A stretch of 64,000 nt of DNA from an uncultured Fibrobacter sp. (GCA_947165045.1 CAMUYW010000010.1:1-64000), one strand, 5' to 3'. Shown: positions 54,300 to 62,930, numbered from the stretch's first letter. Program-made: numbers and translations. Notes: generated from the sequence alone by a model not told the origin.

Positions 54300-56228
54300 T
54301 CATTTTCCAAAATATTTCAAGCAGAATTCCTCATTCACTTTAACAACAATCATTATAAAAACTTTTAAGGTTTCAATATATGCTTGTCGCAGCTCTTCGT
54401 CTGTTCCATAGAAAGATCCATGCAGAAAGGTATTGCGCAAATCTAAGCTGTTTGAGAATTCTTTCTTGTTCAACACAAAATTATAGTAATCGCGTTCTTG
54501 GCGAGAAAATACAGTTGATTCAACTTCAACTTCTTCTTTTTCTACTAGCTCTTTTAATATTTCCTTTTGCTTACCCTTTTGATGAGCAAAACAAACAACC
54601 TCATTCTCATACAGGTTATATAAAAGTGAACATCTATCGATATCTATCCCTAGACTATTATCGGCTTCTAAAAGTAAAGCCCCTCTTTCTATCAACCATT
54701 TTATCCAAACTCTTGCCTGCTCTGCAAAATCGGTTGCAAAAAGGTGTTCTTTGGCAATTTTCTGTACTAAAGAGCCATAACTGTTCCAAGCAAAATTCAT
54801 TCCTAACATCAGGTTAGAGGCAAAGAGGAACCGCATTTCTTTTTTAAGACTTTCCCCTTTAGCATAAGCATATTTCTGTTTTAAAAAACTCTTCAATTCT
54901 CCTATACGGACAGGATTAGAAGAAATAGCCACAAGTTCCTTATCAACGCAACCGTCTTCCATATAATATTTCAGTTGCTTAAGGATTCCGTCCATCTCAA
55001 TATAAAGTAGTTTTATCCGTTCCGACAACGATACTGATTTTGACGGTTTCTTGAATTCAAAATCAGAAATACCAAAATTCTCTTTTAGATAATCACCAAA
55101 GAAATAATCAAACAAATCTTCAATGCTAATCCCGTAATTGTCAAGCTCTTCCTTATATGTAGATAAAATCTTATAGTAAATCATCCTATTTTTTGTAAAT
55201 TGCGAGCGTATAGGATAATGCTTTATTCCCTCACTTTCTGCAAGCAATTCATCTATTATACTTTTCTTTTTCAATACAAATTGACAACGCAGCTCCGAGT
55301 CAAAGAAATCAAACAGGAAAATAAAATTGTTAAGTAGTGTAGGGAAATCGTGATGTTCTCTTACCCATTTCTTGCTGTAAACACAATAAACATGATGATC
55401 TTCTTCGTTATACGATTCGTTCAGCTCTTCATCTATTTCTTGGAAAGATGCTATGCATCCATAAGAAAACGATGGTTTTTCTGAAGAATGTTTTTCCCAA
55501 TATTTTTCCTTGGCTTTTTTAGCTCTTAAACGCAATCTATCATCAATATTAAGGCCCTGTATTACGGGAGCATTTTCAATCAATTCCAAATAATCTGGAT
55601 GCGGTTCAAACGAATCGTCAACATAATAGTTTAGGATTCCTATTTTCTTTTCTTGAGTCAGAGTTTTGGGAAACTCAATATTTTCTTTCTCGGCAAATCC
55701 TTTTACCAAATAGTATTTGATGATTATTTCGGCAGCATCCTTATTATTCATCATACAATCAGTTATTACCTGACTGTATTTTTTCACCCATCCCTTACAT
55801 CTTAAAATGTTGATTAAAGAAACCAATTTCTTGTCAAGTAAATTCCGGACGCTAGAATCAGGGATTTTTCGTAATAAATCAAATCGTTCCAATAATTCCA
55901 GTAAATCTAAGGAGAAATATATCCATATACTCTGAAATATTTTTTCAATATCGCTTAAATCTAGCTGTTGGAAATAAGAACATACAAAACGAGAAATTTC
56001 ACTCGTTTTGTTGCGATACTCTTTGAATTTTTCAGGGGTAATATTTGTAGGGCATTCTATCGACTTGACAATCCGAACAATGTTATCTAATTCAACAACC
56101 TGGTTTAAGTCATAATTATTCGTCGCATCAAAAGAATCCAAAATGGGCATTGCCCTTTGGAACATCTGGTATTGGAGCAACTCCGAATACTTGTTGTATG
56201 TAATCCATTTGTAGAAATTGTCGGACAT
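54300..56228 (-). CDS. Large helical protein with C-terminal Rx4H (HEPN-like) motif
   Basis: 642 aa, predicted almost fully helical, with no TM segment and no P-loop. The C-terminal region reads LDLRNTFLHGSFYGTDEELR, giving R598-x4-H603. This is the Rx4-6H signature of HEPN ribonucleases; LRNxxxHG variants occur in DUF4209- and Apea-like groups. The N-terminal 500 residues match nothing I recognise. One Cys/Tyr-rich loop (DHHVYCVYSKKWVREHHDF) lies near 275-295. As a single-gene unit in a defence island, an RNA-targeting abortive-infection role is a reasonable inference. Codon and base use is AT-rich, like the rest of the island. Confidence 0.6.
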   Translation of the reverse strand: MSDNFYKWITYNKYSELLQYQMFQRAMPILDSFDATNNYDLNQVVELDNIVRIVKSIECPTNITPEKFKEYRNKTSEISRFVCSYFQQLDLSDIEKIFQSIWIYFSLDLLELLERFDLLRKIPDSSVRNLLDKKLVSLINILRCKGWVKKYSQVITDCMMNNKDAAEIIIKYYLVKGFAEKENIEFPKTLTQEKKIGILNYYVDDSFEPHPDYLELIENAPVIQGLNIDDRLRLRAKKAKEKYWEKHSSEKPSFSYGCIASFQEIDEELNESYNEEDHHVYCVYSKKWVREHHDFPTLLNNFIFLFDFFDSELRCQFVLKKKSIIDELLAESEGIKHYPIRSQFTKNRMIYYKILSTYKEELDNYGISIEDLFDYFFGDYLKENFGISDFEFKKPSKSVSLSERIKLLYIEMDGILKQLKYYMEDGCVDKELVAISSNPVRIGELKSFLKQKYAYAKGESLKKEMRFLFASNLMLGMNFAWNSYGSLVQKIAKEHLFATDFAEQARVWIKWLIERGALLLEADNSLGIDIDRCSLLYNLYENEVVCFAHQKGKQKEILKELVEKEEVEVESTVFSRQERDYYNFVLNKKEFSNSLDLRNTFLHGSFYGTDEELRQAYIETLKVFIMIVVKVNEEFCLKYFGK

Positions 56229-56329
56229 TTATATGGCGTTTTTAATTTCTAGGCGGTTTCAAATATTGAATTTCTTTTGATACTTCCATGTGTTTTCTAA
56301 TCAAAACCAAAAAATTTCATATAACCAAT

Positions 56330-56875
56330 TCACCTATTTTTTGACACCGTCTTAGGGAAAAGAATTTTGTCTAAAATATCAACATTACTCTTATTTCTTT
56401 TGTGATAAGGATAAAAGCCTTCAATAATCCAATGTTCTTTTGTTTCCTTGTCATTCTTGCAATCAGGATTTTTTCGATTGGCTAATTTTATCAAATAAGA
56501 TTCCATTTCTTTCACATATCTGCAAAACTCTTTCCCCGCTATTTCAGTCTTTTTCATCTCAGCGTAAATGAACATTATTTTAAAATGGTTCCGCATGTAA
56601 TCCACATCATTCTTAAAAAAATCACTTAGCTTTTCTAGTTTTTCTTTTTGAAAACATTCTTGATAAAATCCGTCTTTTCCAACAGCCTTTCCTACATAAA
56701 TCGGCGTGGATCCAATAAAAAAGATATAAACACCCCTCTTATATCGGTATTCAAAGCCATCTTCACCTTCTAGCCAAAATGATTGATTTGCAGCAGTTTT
56801 GGGAGTTCTATAATATTTCCTAGCCTTAGAAAGATCAACACAAAAAGGCGGGGATATTTTGAAATGATATTCCAT
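56330..56875 (-). CDS. GIY-YIG-domain protein
   Basis: 181 aa. KRGVYIFFIGSTPIYVGKAV carries GVY (48-50) and YVG (60-62), the core of the GIY-YIG nuclease fold. A Glu in EMESYLIKLA (E125) fits the metal-binding position. The expected Arg shortly after YVG is not evident (GKDGFYQEC), so activity is uncertain. There is no other domain. The start lies 9 bp after the stop of the LPO_1073-like gene, so they form one transcript. It is probably the DNA-cutting partner of a defence set; this is an inference. Confidence 0.7.
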   Translation of the reverse strand: MEYHFKISPPFCVDLSKARKYYRTPKTAANQSFWLEGEDGFEYRYKRGVYIFFIGSTPIYVGKAVGKDGFYQECFQKEKLEKLSDFFKNDVDYMRNHFKIMFIYAEMKKTEIAGKEFCRYVKEMESYLIKLANRKNPDCKNDKETKEHWIIEGFYPYHKRNKSNVDILDKILFPKTVSKNR

Positions 56876-56884
56876 ATCACACCT

Positions 56885-57988
56885 CTAGTTCAAATCTGGC
56901 AAAGATGGGTCACATCTTTTGGCATTCGCATGAGCTAGCACACGACCAACTGCGGTAACTGCTACTGCATAAGGAATAGAATTCCACCACATCCTCACTT
57001 TTTTGATGGCATCATACGAATCAAGTTTTTCTACAAAAGATTTTTTTATTTTTTCCATCAAATCCGGCGACCTATCATACATTGAAAAAATCTTATGCAG
57101 GACCTGTTTTTGTTCTTCAGAGATTGGAACATGTGCAACGTCCCCATTGGAAATTACACCTTGCTTAAGAGCGTCTATACGTTCTTCATCCATTACAGGA
57201 ATTAAGACATAATTATCCAACAAAACATTTGGAATCAAAGCATTTGTTGATAAACCCGATTCGATCAACATATTTGTTACTATTGGCCAATTTTCTCCAT
57301 CTGTTTTTATACCAGTAGTTACAAAACCAGTATATTTATCCGTCCAAAAATCCTCCAACTTTTTTGTCACACCCAAAGAAGAACTCCTAATTGAATCTAA
57401 GATATCTAATTCTTCAAGCCATTCTTTCCCCATTGGCAAAGAAGATAAAGGTAATTTCTGATACAATAAATTTAAAGCCCACAAACCAATTTCTAAAGCA
57501 TCAGCAACCAGCTCAATTTTTTCCACAGTATAAAGTACGGTCAACCCGTTCAATGCTTCGTCACTAATTTGATCAACGATTTCAACAGCTCTGTTTAAAC
57601 CAACAAGATCCTTTCTTGAATTTTTCTTTTCTATTCGATGGACAAGTAACTCAGATAATAAGTCATAATCAGATTCGCGATCTGTGCACGCAGCAGCTTT
57701 ATTCGCTTTTGCTAAAAACACCTGAAATGATGGATCTGCAAAATTTTGAAGAGCCCCTTCAATGCGATGCATCTTGGGCATTAGGCGATCTTCCAATTTT
57801 TCCACCCTTTCTAATGCAGTTTTTTCTGCCTCAATGGTTAAATCACGTTTTGCAACAGCATACATTTCCGAACATATTTCACGTGCCCTTTGCTCTGTTA
57901 TACCATTATTCACTATAATAACATTTTGCCCTTGAATTTGTTGAGCGTTATCACCAGCTGTTTGCGACTGATTCGTATCATTTATCAT
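56885..57988 (-). CDS. LPO_1073/Vpar_1526 family protein
   Basis: 367 aa. It opens with SQTAGDNAQQIQGQNVIIVN, a Gly/Asn/Gln motif, and continues with TEQRAREICSEMYAVAKRDL, then RLMPKM and FADPSFQVFLAKANKAA, then RESDYDLLSELLVHR. These are the recognisable blocks of this widespread family. The rest is helical, ending MWWNSIPYAVAVTAVG. Function is unknown, but such genes recur in accessory regions. It sits between the partly similar 58007 gene and the GIY-YIG gene in one directon with short gaps, and so may act with them. Confidence 0.78.
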   Translation of the reverse strand: MINDTNQSQTAGDNAQQIQGQNVIIVNNGITEQRAREICSEMYAVAKRDLTIEAEKTALERVEKLEDRLMPKMHRIEGALQNFADPSFQVFLAKANKAAACTDRESDYDLLSELLVHRIEKKNSRKDLVGLNRAVEIVDQISDEALNGLTVLYTVEKIELVADALEIGLWALNLLYQKLPLSSLPMGKEWLEELDILDSIRSSSLGVTKKLEDFWTDKYTGFVTTGIKTDGENWPIVTNMLIESGLSTNALIPNVLLDNYVLIPVMDEERIDALKQGVISNGDVAHVPISEEQKQVLHKIFSMYDRSPDLMEKIKKSFVEKLDSYDAIKKVRMWWNSIPYAVAVTAVGRVLAHANAKRCDPSLPDLN

Positions 57989-58006
57989 CTAGTTTCACCT
58001 CAAAAA

Positions 58007-58834
58007 CTAATGAATCCAAATATTATAATCAAAATCACCCAAACCAAGCTTCTTCATATACATTAAAGCGATCAGCATTCCTGCTGGTGTAGGTATTAGA
58101 CAATCTAATTTTTGGCTCACGAAATATTCATAAACTTGATATACAGAAGGATATTCAATTCTTATTTTTTCTTTTATTTTCTCTTCAGGAGATAAAACAA
58201 TTGAATAAACATCCGAAAATGTCTTATATGGGAGAAAAACGCCTGTTGTTTTTGAAACAAGACCTATTGAATCTAAATACAGACCAATATCTTGTGACAA
58301 GGACCTATTTAGATTCATTGCATTTATCAATTTCTTATATATTCCGTCAATGCTTAAACAATCAAATTTCACTTTGGTAACTATATGAATAATAGTCATC
58401 ACATCTATATATTCTTTTGTCAATCTTGGAAAAATTGATAGCACTTGTTCCGAAACAAGCTCTAAAATTGGAGAGGTATTTTTGCAAAGCGTAAGCGTAA
58501 AAACATCCAAAAGAGAATCTATATCTATTTTGGATCCTTTTCTTGCACAGAGCTGAATTGTATCGTTTAAAAGAAATTGCGTGTTCGATTCCGAAAACTT
58601 ACAAGCATCTATATTATCTTTTTTAGCAATCAAACGACACGCTAATTTTTTGAAGCATTCATCAACATTTTTCTGAGCCTCTTCCGCCGCAGCATTTACC
58701 AAATTTGGAAAATTCTGCTTGAACAAATCATAAAAGATCTCTTTAACTTCGTTATATCGAAGCCCAATATTAATATCGCGTACTGCTTGGAGAGCGATTC
58801 CATTTTCGCCTACTTTTTGTTTTTGTCCATCCAT
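58007..58834 (-). CDS. LPO_1073-like protein with N-terminal Gly/Asn motif
   Basis: 275 aa. The N-terminus, QKVGENGIALQAVRDINIGL, carries a version of the motif found in both neighbours. It is followed by YNEVKEIFYDLFKQNFPNLV, which resembles LPO_1073-type proteins. A helical body contains LDVFTLTLCKNTSPILELVS. The C-terminal part (about 200-275) looks like a winged helix. The start lies inside the upstream small TM gene (25-bp overlap), implying translational coupling. Together with 58810-59019 and 56885-57988 it forms a set that shares a motif. Function unknown. Confidence 0.6.
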   Translation of the reverse strand: MDGQKQKVGENGIALQAVRDINIGLRYNEVKEIFYDLFKQNFPNLVNAAAEEAQKNVDECFKKLACRLIAKKDNIDACKFSESNTQFLLNDTIQLCARKGSKIDIDSLLDVFTLTLCKNTSPILELVSEQVLSIFPRLTKEYIDVMTIIHIVTKVKFDCLSIDGIYKKLINAMNLNRSLSQDIGLYLDSIGLVSKTTGVFLPYKTFSDVYSIVLSPEEKIKEKIRIEYPSVYQVYEYFVSQKLDCLIPTPAGMLIALMYMKKLGLGDFDYNIWIH

Positions 58835-59019
58835 TTTGCATCCCCTATATTCACATCACCACCAGCTTGGATACTGATACTATCCTTGCCCGATTTCTGA
58901 ACTTGTGTAGGCTTGTTTCTAAAAAAGATGAATTTTATAATCCATCCTAAAAGAACGATTCCCAAGCCTGAAAACAACCATTGTTTATTTTCTGCAATGT
59001 AATTCAGCATGTTATCCAT
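58810..59019 (-). CDS. Small membrane protein with Gly/Asn motif
   Basis: 69 aa. One TM helix (WLFSGLGIVLLGWIIKFIFF, about 14-33) precedes a cytoplasmic tail with SGKDSISIQAGGDVNIGD, the clearest copy of the shared motif. Its ATG overlaps the stop of an hsdS 3'-end remnant (TAATG), and GAGGTG in that remnant is its ribosome-binding site. It overlaps the next gene by 25 bp. A membrane anchor that recruits the motif-bearing neighbours is a plausible but untested reading. Confidence 0.65.
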   Translation of the reverse strand: MDNMLNYIAENKQWLFSGLGIVLLGWIIKFIFFRNKPTQVQKSGKDSISIQAGGDVNIGDAKWMDKNKK

Positions 59020-59078
59020 TATGACACCTCGATTTTATTGTTTATGAGTTTTGGGAGTAGGGGGATTACGGAATTTCA
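59019..59078 (-). pseudogene. Remnant of a type I restriction hsdS 3' end
   Basis: The minus strand reads VIPLLPKLINNKIEVS and stop. The complete hsdS at 62931 ends LLPKLMNNEIEV. DNA identity over about 50 bp is visible by eye. The remnant supplies the ribosome-binding site and overlaps the start of the following small membrane-protein gene. Confidence 0.75.
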
Positions 59079-59122
59079 CCTTTTTTCGATGTTGAACAAG
59101 TAAAAACTTCCAATATGTTCTT

Positions 59123-59215
59123 CTACAGCGAGCCATGCCAAAAATCGCTCTGTTCGTGTTTCCACTGTTCGCGAATATCAACTTCTTTAAGCATTCCAGA
59201 TTTCGGTTCGGACAT
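59123..59215 (-). pseudogene. Frameshifted start of a DUF4268-type gene
   Basis: The frame MSEPKSGMLKEVDIREQWKH, then EQSDF, matches the N-terminus of DUF4268-type proteins (REQWKHExxDFxxWLAxEENI). One missing T in a T-run shifts the frame: restored, it reads DFLAWLAVEEHIG. After EEHIG the similarity ends and the hsdS remnant follows. It is therefore a twice-damaged fragment. Confidence 0.65.
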
Positions 59216-59236
59216 GGTTAAGCACCAGAAAAAAGT

Positions 59237-61135
59237 TTAGTTTTGCTGTGTATATTTTTCAATACTCTTTTTCAAAATGTCTAAGAAATTATTGTTTCTG
59301 CATTCAGCATCAGCCCAGAGAGCATCAAAAGACAATATTGTCATCGGAACAGGAATTTTTGAATCACCAATTCTTTCCTTATTTTTGTTCATAGGGAACA
59401 ACGCATCTTCTTTGTAGAACACTTCGCCTTTTGAATATAGCGGAGTCCATTCCTCTTCTAATGAGAGGCGCATTTCGGGATCAATTTCTATAATACCAAA
59501 GAACCACATTCGTTGTATTTTAGATGGATAATACGCAAGCAATCTTCTTGCACGCTGCTTCATTTGTTCAATTACAATTCTATTATCTAAATATCCCAAA
59601 TCTTTTTTCTTGAGTTCAACCACAACAACATCAACGGGATGATTACATGTATTTATGTCATCAGAGAAAACAAATGCTATATCCGGCCTTAAATCACTCG
59701 GAGATTCATTGTCATCTGTAATTTCCTTTATAAGCTTTTCAATATTTTCGTCGCTTAGAACCGTTCGGAATGACATGAACTTATCATCTAATAACCATGC
59801 ATTATTTACAAACCGATTATCAAAACGGCTCTCCGAATAAAGAGTTCTTTGCATAGGCACAATCAGATTATGGATTTTTTTCTCTCTATCTTCCGCATCA
59901 ATATCTTTAAGTTTTTGAATAATTTTATTTCGATATAAAATATATTCCGCCAAAACACGGCTTGCCTGAATCAATGATTTATCATACAATTCATCAGAAA
60001 TAGTCTCTGCGCTTAGAATTTCTTTTTGCTCTTTAAAAAACTTATTCTGAGCAATTTCAATTGATTTACTTTCATCAAGTAAACCAACGGAATTTTGAGG
60101 GAATAGTCCTTCTAAATGAGGATATTTCGCAGCTAGCCTATTTCGCGTTTCAACATTTCGTTCCTTTATTGCAGGAACCGAATCACTTATTATATCACTA
60201 ATCTGATCAAAAAATATTCTCTTTAAGATATCTAATTCATTGCTACTAAGATTGATGTTTTGCCTTGCATCATCTATCTTTTCATTTAAATATTCCGATA
60301 TCAGCAAAAAAATAAATTTATGAGATTCTGGAAGTTTTTGATTATCAAGCAGATTTAATTCAATCGCCCTATCATCAATGCAAATTGCAGTAACATTCTT
60401 CATTTCTTCGTTATATGAAGAATCTATATAATACAGCAACTTGAATTCTGACTTAAACAGGTCAAGTTCTTGGTTTTCTAAAACTTTTTCTTGAAGTTCA
60501 GGAAGTTCATCTAAAGAAAAGCTACTTACGGAATTAACGAATTTTTTTGAGGAATTTTCTTTTTCTGTGTTTAGGCTTACTCTTAAATCAAAAGAGCCAC
60601 CAGCTTGTTTTATCGCATACAATCTGGGTAAAAAATAGTTCCTCAAGTATGTTATGATTGCTCTAGGAATGATGTCTTCATAGGCTTTCAACTGAATATT
60701 ATTGAACGATTCAAATAAAAGATTTGCCCCCGTTGAATCAGCAGTTTCAATTACATCATCTTTTTTTTCGCCATCAAAACGTTCATTGAATAAAAAAGAC
60801 CTTTTTATGAATTGCTCGTCTTTTTTGAAAACACTCTCAAATTTAACTGTAGAAAAATACTTTAGGAAAATTAAACGTCCCAAGCCTTTGTGACTGCTAT
60901 CTTTTGTATTCATCAAGGAAGAAAAACGCAGAAAATTTTCTTCAGAGAACCCATCGCCATTATCCTGTATTTTAACAGTCAGTGTTTCAGGTTGGTCAAA
61001 TGATTTTATTGAAATATCTATATTCATGAAGGTCGCATTAGCATCCAATGCATTCGCCATCGCTTCTGAATAGATCATTTCAAACGAAGGGTTTGAAAAG
61101 AAACGATTGACAGCTTTTCGTAAATTGATCTTCAT
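59237..61135 (-). CDS. GHKL ATPase fused to PD-(D/E)XK-like nuclease
   Basis: 632 aa. The N-terminal GHKL/HSP90-like ATPase (about 1-170) shows SEAMANALDANA (E24, N28), DNGDGF (58-63) and SHKGLGRLIFLKYF (G2 loop, 84-87). The middle is helical (about 180-470). The C-terminal domain (about 480-600) has LRPDIAFVF, then VDVVVVELKKK and EQMKQRARRLL: D485, E507 and K509 fit a PD-(D/E)XK centre, with a following Gln. An ATP-gated nuclease is the natural reading. I know of MutL- or HSP90-like ATPases in defence systems, but not of this exact single-chain fusion. The start lacks a strong Shine-Dalgarno. Confidence 0.8.
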   Translation of the reverse strand: MKINLRKAVNRFFSNPSFEMIYSEAMANALDANATFMNIDISIKSFDQPETLTVKIQDNGDGFSEENFLRFSSLMNTKDSSHKGLGRLIFLKYFSTVKFESVFKKDEQFIKRSFLFNERFDGEKKDDVIETADSTGANLLFESFNNIQLKAYEDIIPRAIITYLRNYFLPRLYAIKQAGGSFDLRVSLNTEKENSSKKFVNSVSSFSLDELPELQEKVLENQELDLFKSEFKLLYYIDSSYNEEMKNVTAICIDDRAIELNLLDNQKLPESHKFIFLLISEYLNEKIDDARQNINLSSNELDILKRIFFDQISDIISDSVPAIKERNVETRNRLAAKYPHLEGLFPQNSVGLLDESKSIEIAQNKFFKEQKEILSAETISDELYDKSLIQASRVLAEYILYRNKIIQKLKDIDAEDREKKIHNLIVPMQRTLYSESRFDNRFVNNAWLLDDKFMSFRTVLSDENIEKLIKEITDDNESPSDLRPDIAFVFSDDINTCNHPVDVVVVELKKKDLGYLDNRIVIEQMKQRARRLLAYYPSKIQRMWFFGIIEIDPEMRLSLEEEWTPLYSKGEVFYKEDALFPMNKNKERIGDSKIPVPMTILSFDALWADAECRNNNFLDILKKSIEKYTQQN

Positions 61136-61233
61136 CTTTAAGCCTCCATGTTATCACACCTATTCTCAATACAGGCAAATACTAACATATTTTATGAAAC
61201 ATCATATTATAAAAAACTCTTAGCCCCCCCCCA

Positions 61234-62082
61234 TTAAACACCAAAGCATTCATCCAAATCTACTTTATTAAATGCTTCACGATTAAAAAGTTCCACTAAC
61301 TTTTCATACACATCAGGAAAAAACTTATTTAGCTCATTTAATACATCGTTCTTCACTTTATTTCCCATTTCTCTCATTCTTTTATGATACGCAGTTTCCA
61401 TCTCTCTATTTAAAAAATCGGATAATCGAATTTCATATTTACCGTCATACATCCCTATTGAGTAATCATAATCAGGATTTTTTGATTGATTATTTTTTTT
61501 ATAATAGCATTTCCTATTCAGCAATCCAATAAAATCATTCTTTAAAGCCAACAAGTGTGTTTTCTTAGAAGCATCCATTGAACAAATATTTTCCGTTTCT
61601 CTTGGAGAATATTCAACAACCTTACTTTTCCATGTTTTGAGAGCCCCTTTTATGGATGCAACATCACTCCAGTGAGCATCACTAAAATCAACTTCATGAA
61701 TGAAACCAGCCAACGTACCTCGATCAAAAATGCCTCGAGAAACGCCCTTATCATGAATTATCAGCAGTGGCATTTTGCGACTATATGCTAAAGCAGCTTC
61801 AATTTGATTCCATTCCGTTGCAAGTTTCAAAACACCATCAATAGGTTGATCTTTCAAAGAACCCTTTTCAATACTTATTTGAGGAATGCCCAAAACAATC
61901 ATTCCCGAGCAATCATCAAGCATTCGTAAAACTTCATCCAACGGTGCATCACTAGGGTAATCCGTCGTCCCAAGAGTTCTTGGCTTCAAATCCATCATAT
62001 CAAGTAATGAAAGGAAATTATCTATTCCATCTTTTTGACTATCAGGAATATATGTCGGTCGACTTACAAATACATCTGTCAT
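61234..62082 (-). CDS. TIR-like (Rossmannoid) effector candidate
   Basis: 282 aa. The N-terminal domain (about 1-140) has VFVSRPTYIP at strand 1 and LGTTDYPSDAPLDEVLRML. These are followed by GMIVLGIPQ, EWNQIEAALAYSRKMPLLII (E95 at the catalytic Glu position of TIR-type NADases) and GVSRGIFDRG. It belongs to the TIR-like/nucleoside-hydrolase-like Rossmannoid set rather than classical TIR. The C-terminal half (about 150-282) is charged and helical and unidentified. It is the last gene of an operon with two membrane proteins: only 6 bp separate it from the preceding stop, and AAGGA lies about 11 nt before its ATG. Confidence 0.65.
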   Translation of the reverse strand: MTDVFVSRPTYIPDSQKDGIDNFLSLLDMMDLKPRTLGTTDYPSDAPLDEVLRMLDDCSGMIVLGIPQISIEKGSLKDQPIDGVLKLATEWNQIEAALAYSRKMPLLIIHDKGVSRGIFDRGTLAGFIHEVDFSDAHWSDVASIKGALKTWKSKVVEYSPRETENICSMDASKKTHLLALKNDFIGLLNRKCYYKKNNQSKNPDYDYSIGMYDGKYEIRLSDFLNREMETAYHKRMREMGNKVKNDVLNELNKFFPDVYEKLVELFNREAFNKVDLDECFGV

Positions 62083-62088
62083 ATAACT

Positions 62089-62319
62089 TTAATAATCCTT
62101 CTTTTTCTTTTTTTCAATTTCAAAAACTTTATATTGACAAAAGAAATAAAGCAGCATCCCCTGAATAGCACCCAAAACGAAAAAAAGGATTATTGACATA
62201 ACAAAATGTTCTACATCACTTTTAAAGATTGTGTAAAGAATAACAAATGCAAAAGCAAAATCACCCAAAATGGACAAGTAGACAACACCATCAATCAAAG
62301 ATATTTTTTCGTTTTCCAT
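62089..62319 (-). CDS. Two-TM membrane protein of the TIR-like operon
   Basis: 76 aa. Two hydrophobic helices (about 11-32 and 40-62) are followed by a Lys-rich cytoplasmic tail (EIEKKKKKDY). Its start lies inside the upstream gene (29-bp overlap), and its stop is 6 bp before the TIR-like gene, so all three genes are tightly coupled. No family was recognised. The small size and tail suggest a subunit or membrane anchor rather than an enzyme. Confidence 0.65.
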   Translation of the reverse strand: MENEKISLIDGVVYLSILGDFAFAFVILYTIFKSDVEHFVMSIILFFVLGAIQGMLLYFFCQYKVFEIEKKKKKDY

Positions 62320-62926
62320 TTACCAATCCTCCTTTTTGAACTTCCTTTTTGACTCGTTCCCATTCATTTTTCAAAATTTTGGTCATCAGTCCCCTTAAAT
62401 TCGCAATTTTTTTCTCAACAATCTCTGTTTCCGGCTCATAAAAGATATCTTTTTTCGCATTTTCTAAAGATTCTATTAAAGCACTATCATCTGGATCAGC
62501 TTCGTTTAATTTCATTATAGACAATTCTATGCGTCGAATAAAATCAATATTATTTTTGCTATTGCCCAACTCGTTACCAACATCTCTCATATTTTTAAAA
62601 ACATCCATCATGCTATCATAATAGAGAGAGTCCTCAAAGCCTATGTCTGTCTCATCAGAATGATCGATATTAAATTGACTAACAAATTCATATTCTTCTC
62701 TTTCCGCATATGATCTAAGATATACAATTAAATACAAATGCGATATTATCATTGAAAAGTCCTGCCGCAATTCATAGATCCATTTTATACGTTGTGCGGT
62801 TACAACATCAATGTATTTTTGCATTTTTAAATTTTTACGGGCATAAAACAAAGCCAGCAGTGATATCAGCATTGAACAGGCTGATACAGCTACAGTCATT
62901 GGAATATTTTCAAAGAAAGAACTCAT
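62291..62926 (-). CDS. Single-TM helical protein, first gene of the TIR-like operon
   Basis: 211 aa from ATG 62926. One N-terminal TM helix (about 9-28, VAVSACSMLISLLALFYARK) precedes a long cytoplasmic helical region (QRIKWIYELRQDFSMIISHLYL). This layout is shared by many small defence-associated membrane proteins. The start lies 4 bp after the hsdS stop. The ribosome-binding site GAGGTG is made of the last two sense codons of hsdS, so translation is coupled to hsdS. It overlaps the two-TM gene by 29 bp. Function unknown. Confidence 0.65.
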   Translation of the reverse strand: MSSFFENIPMTVAVSACSMLISLLALFYARKNLKMQKYIDVVTAQRIKWIYELRQDFSMIISHLYLIVYLRSYAEREEYEFVSQFNIDHSDETDIGFEDSLYYDSMMDVFKNMRDVGNELGNSKNNIDFIRRIELSIMKLNEADPDDSALIESLENAKKDIFYEPETEIVEKKIANLRGLMTKILKNEWERVKKEVQKGGLVNGKRKNIFD

Positions 62927-62930
62927 ACAT

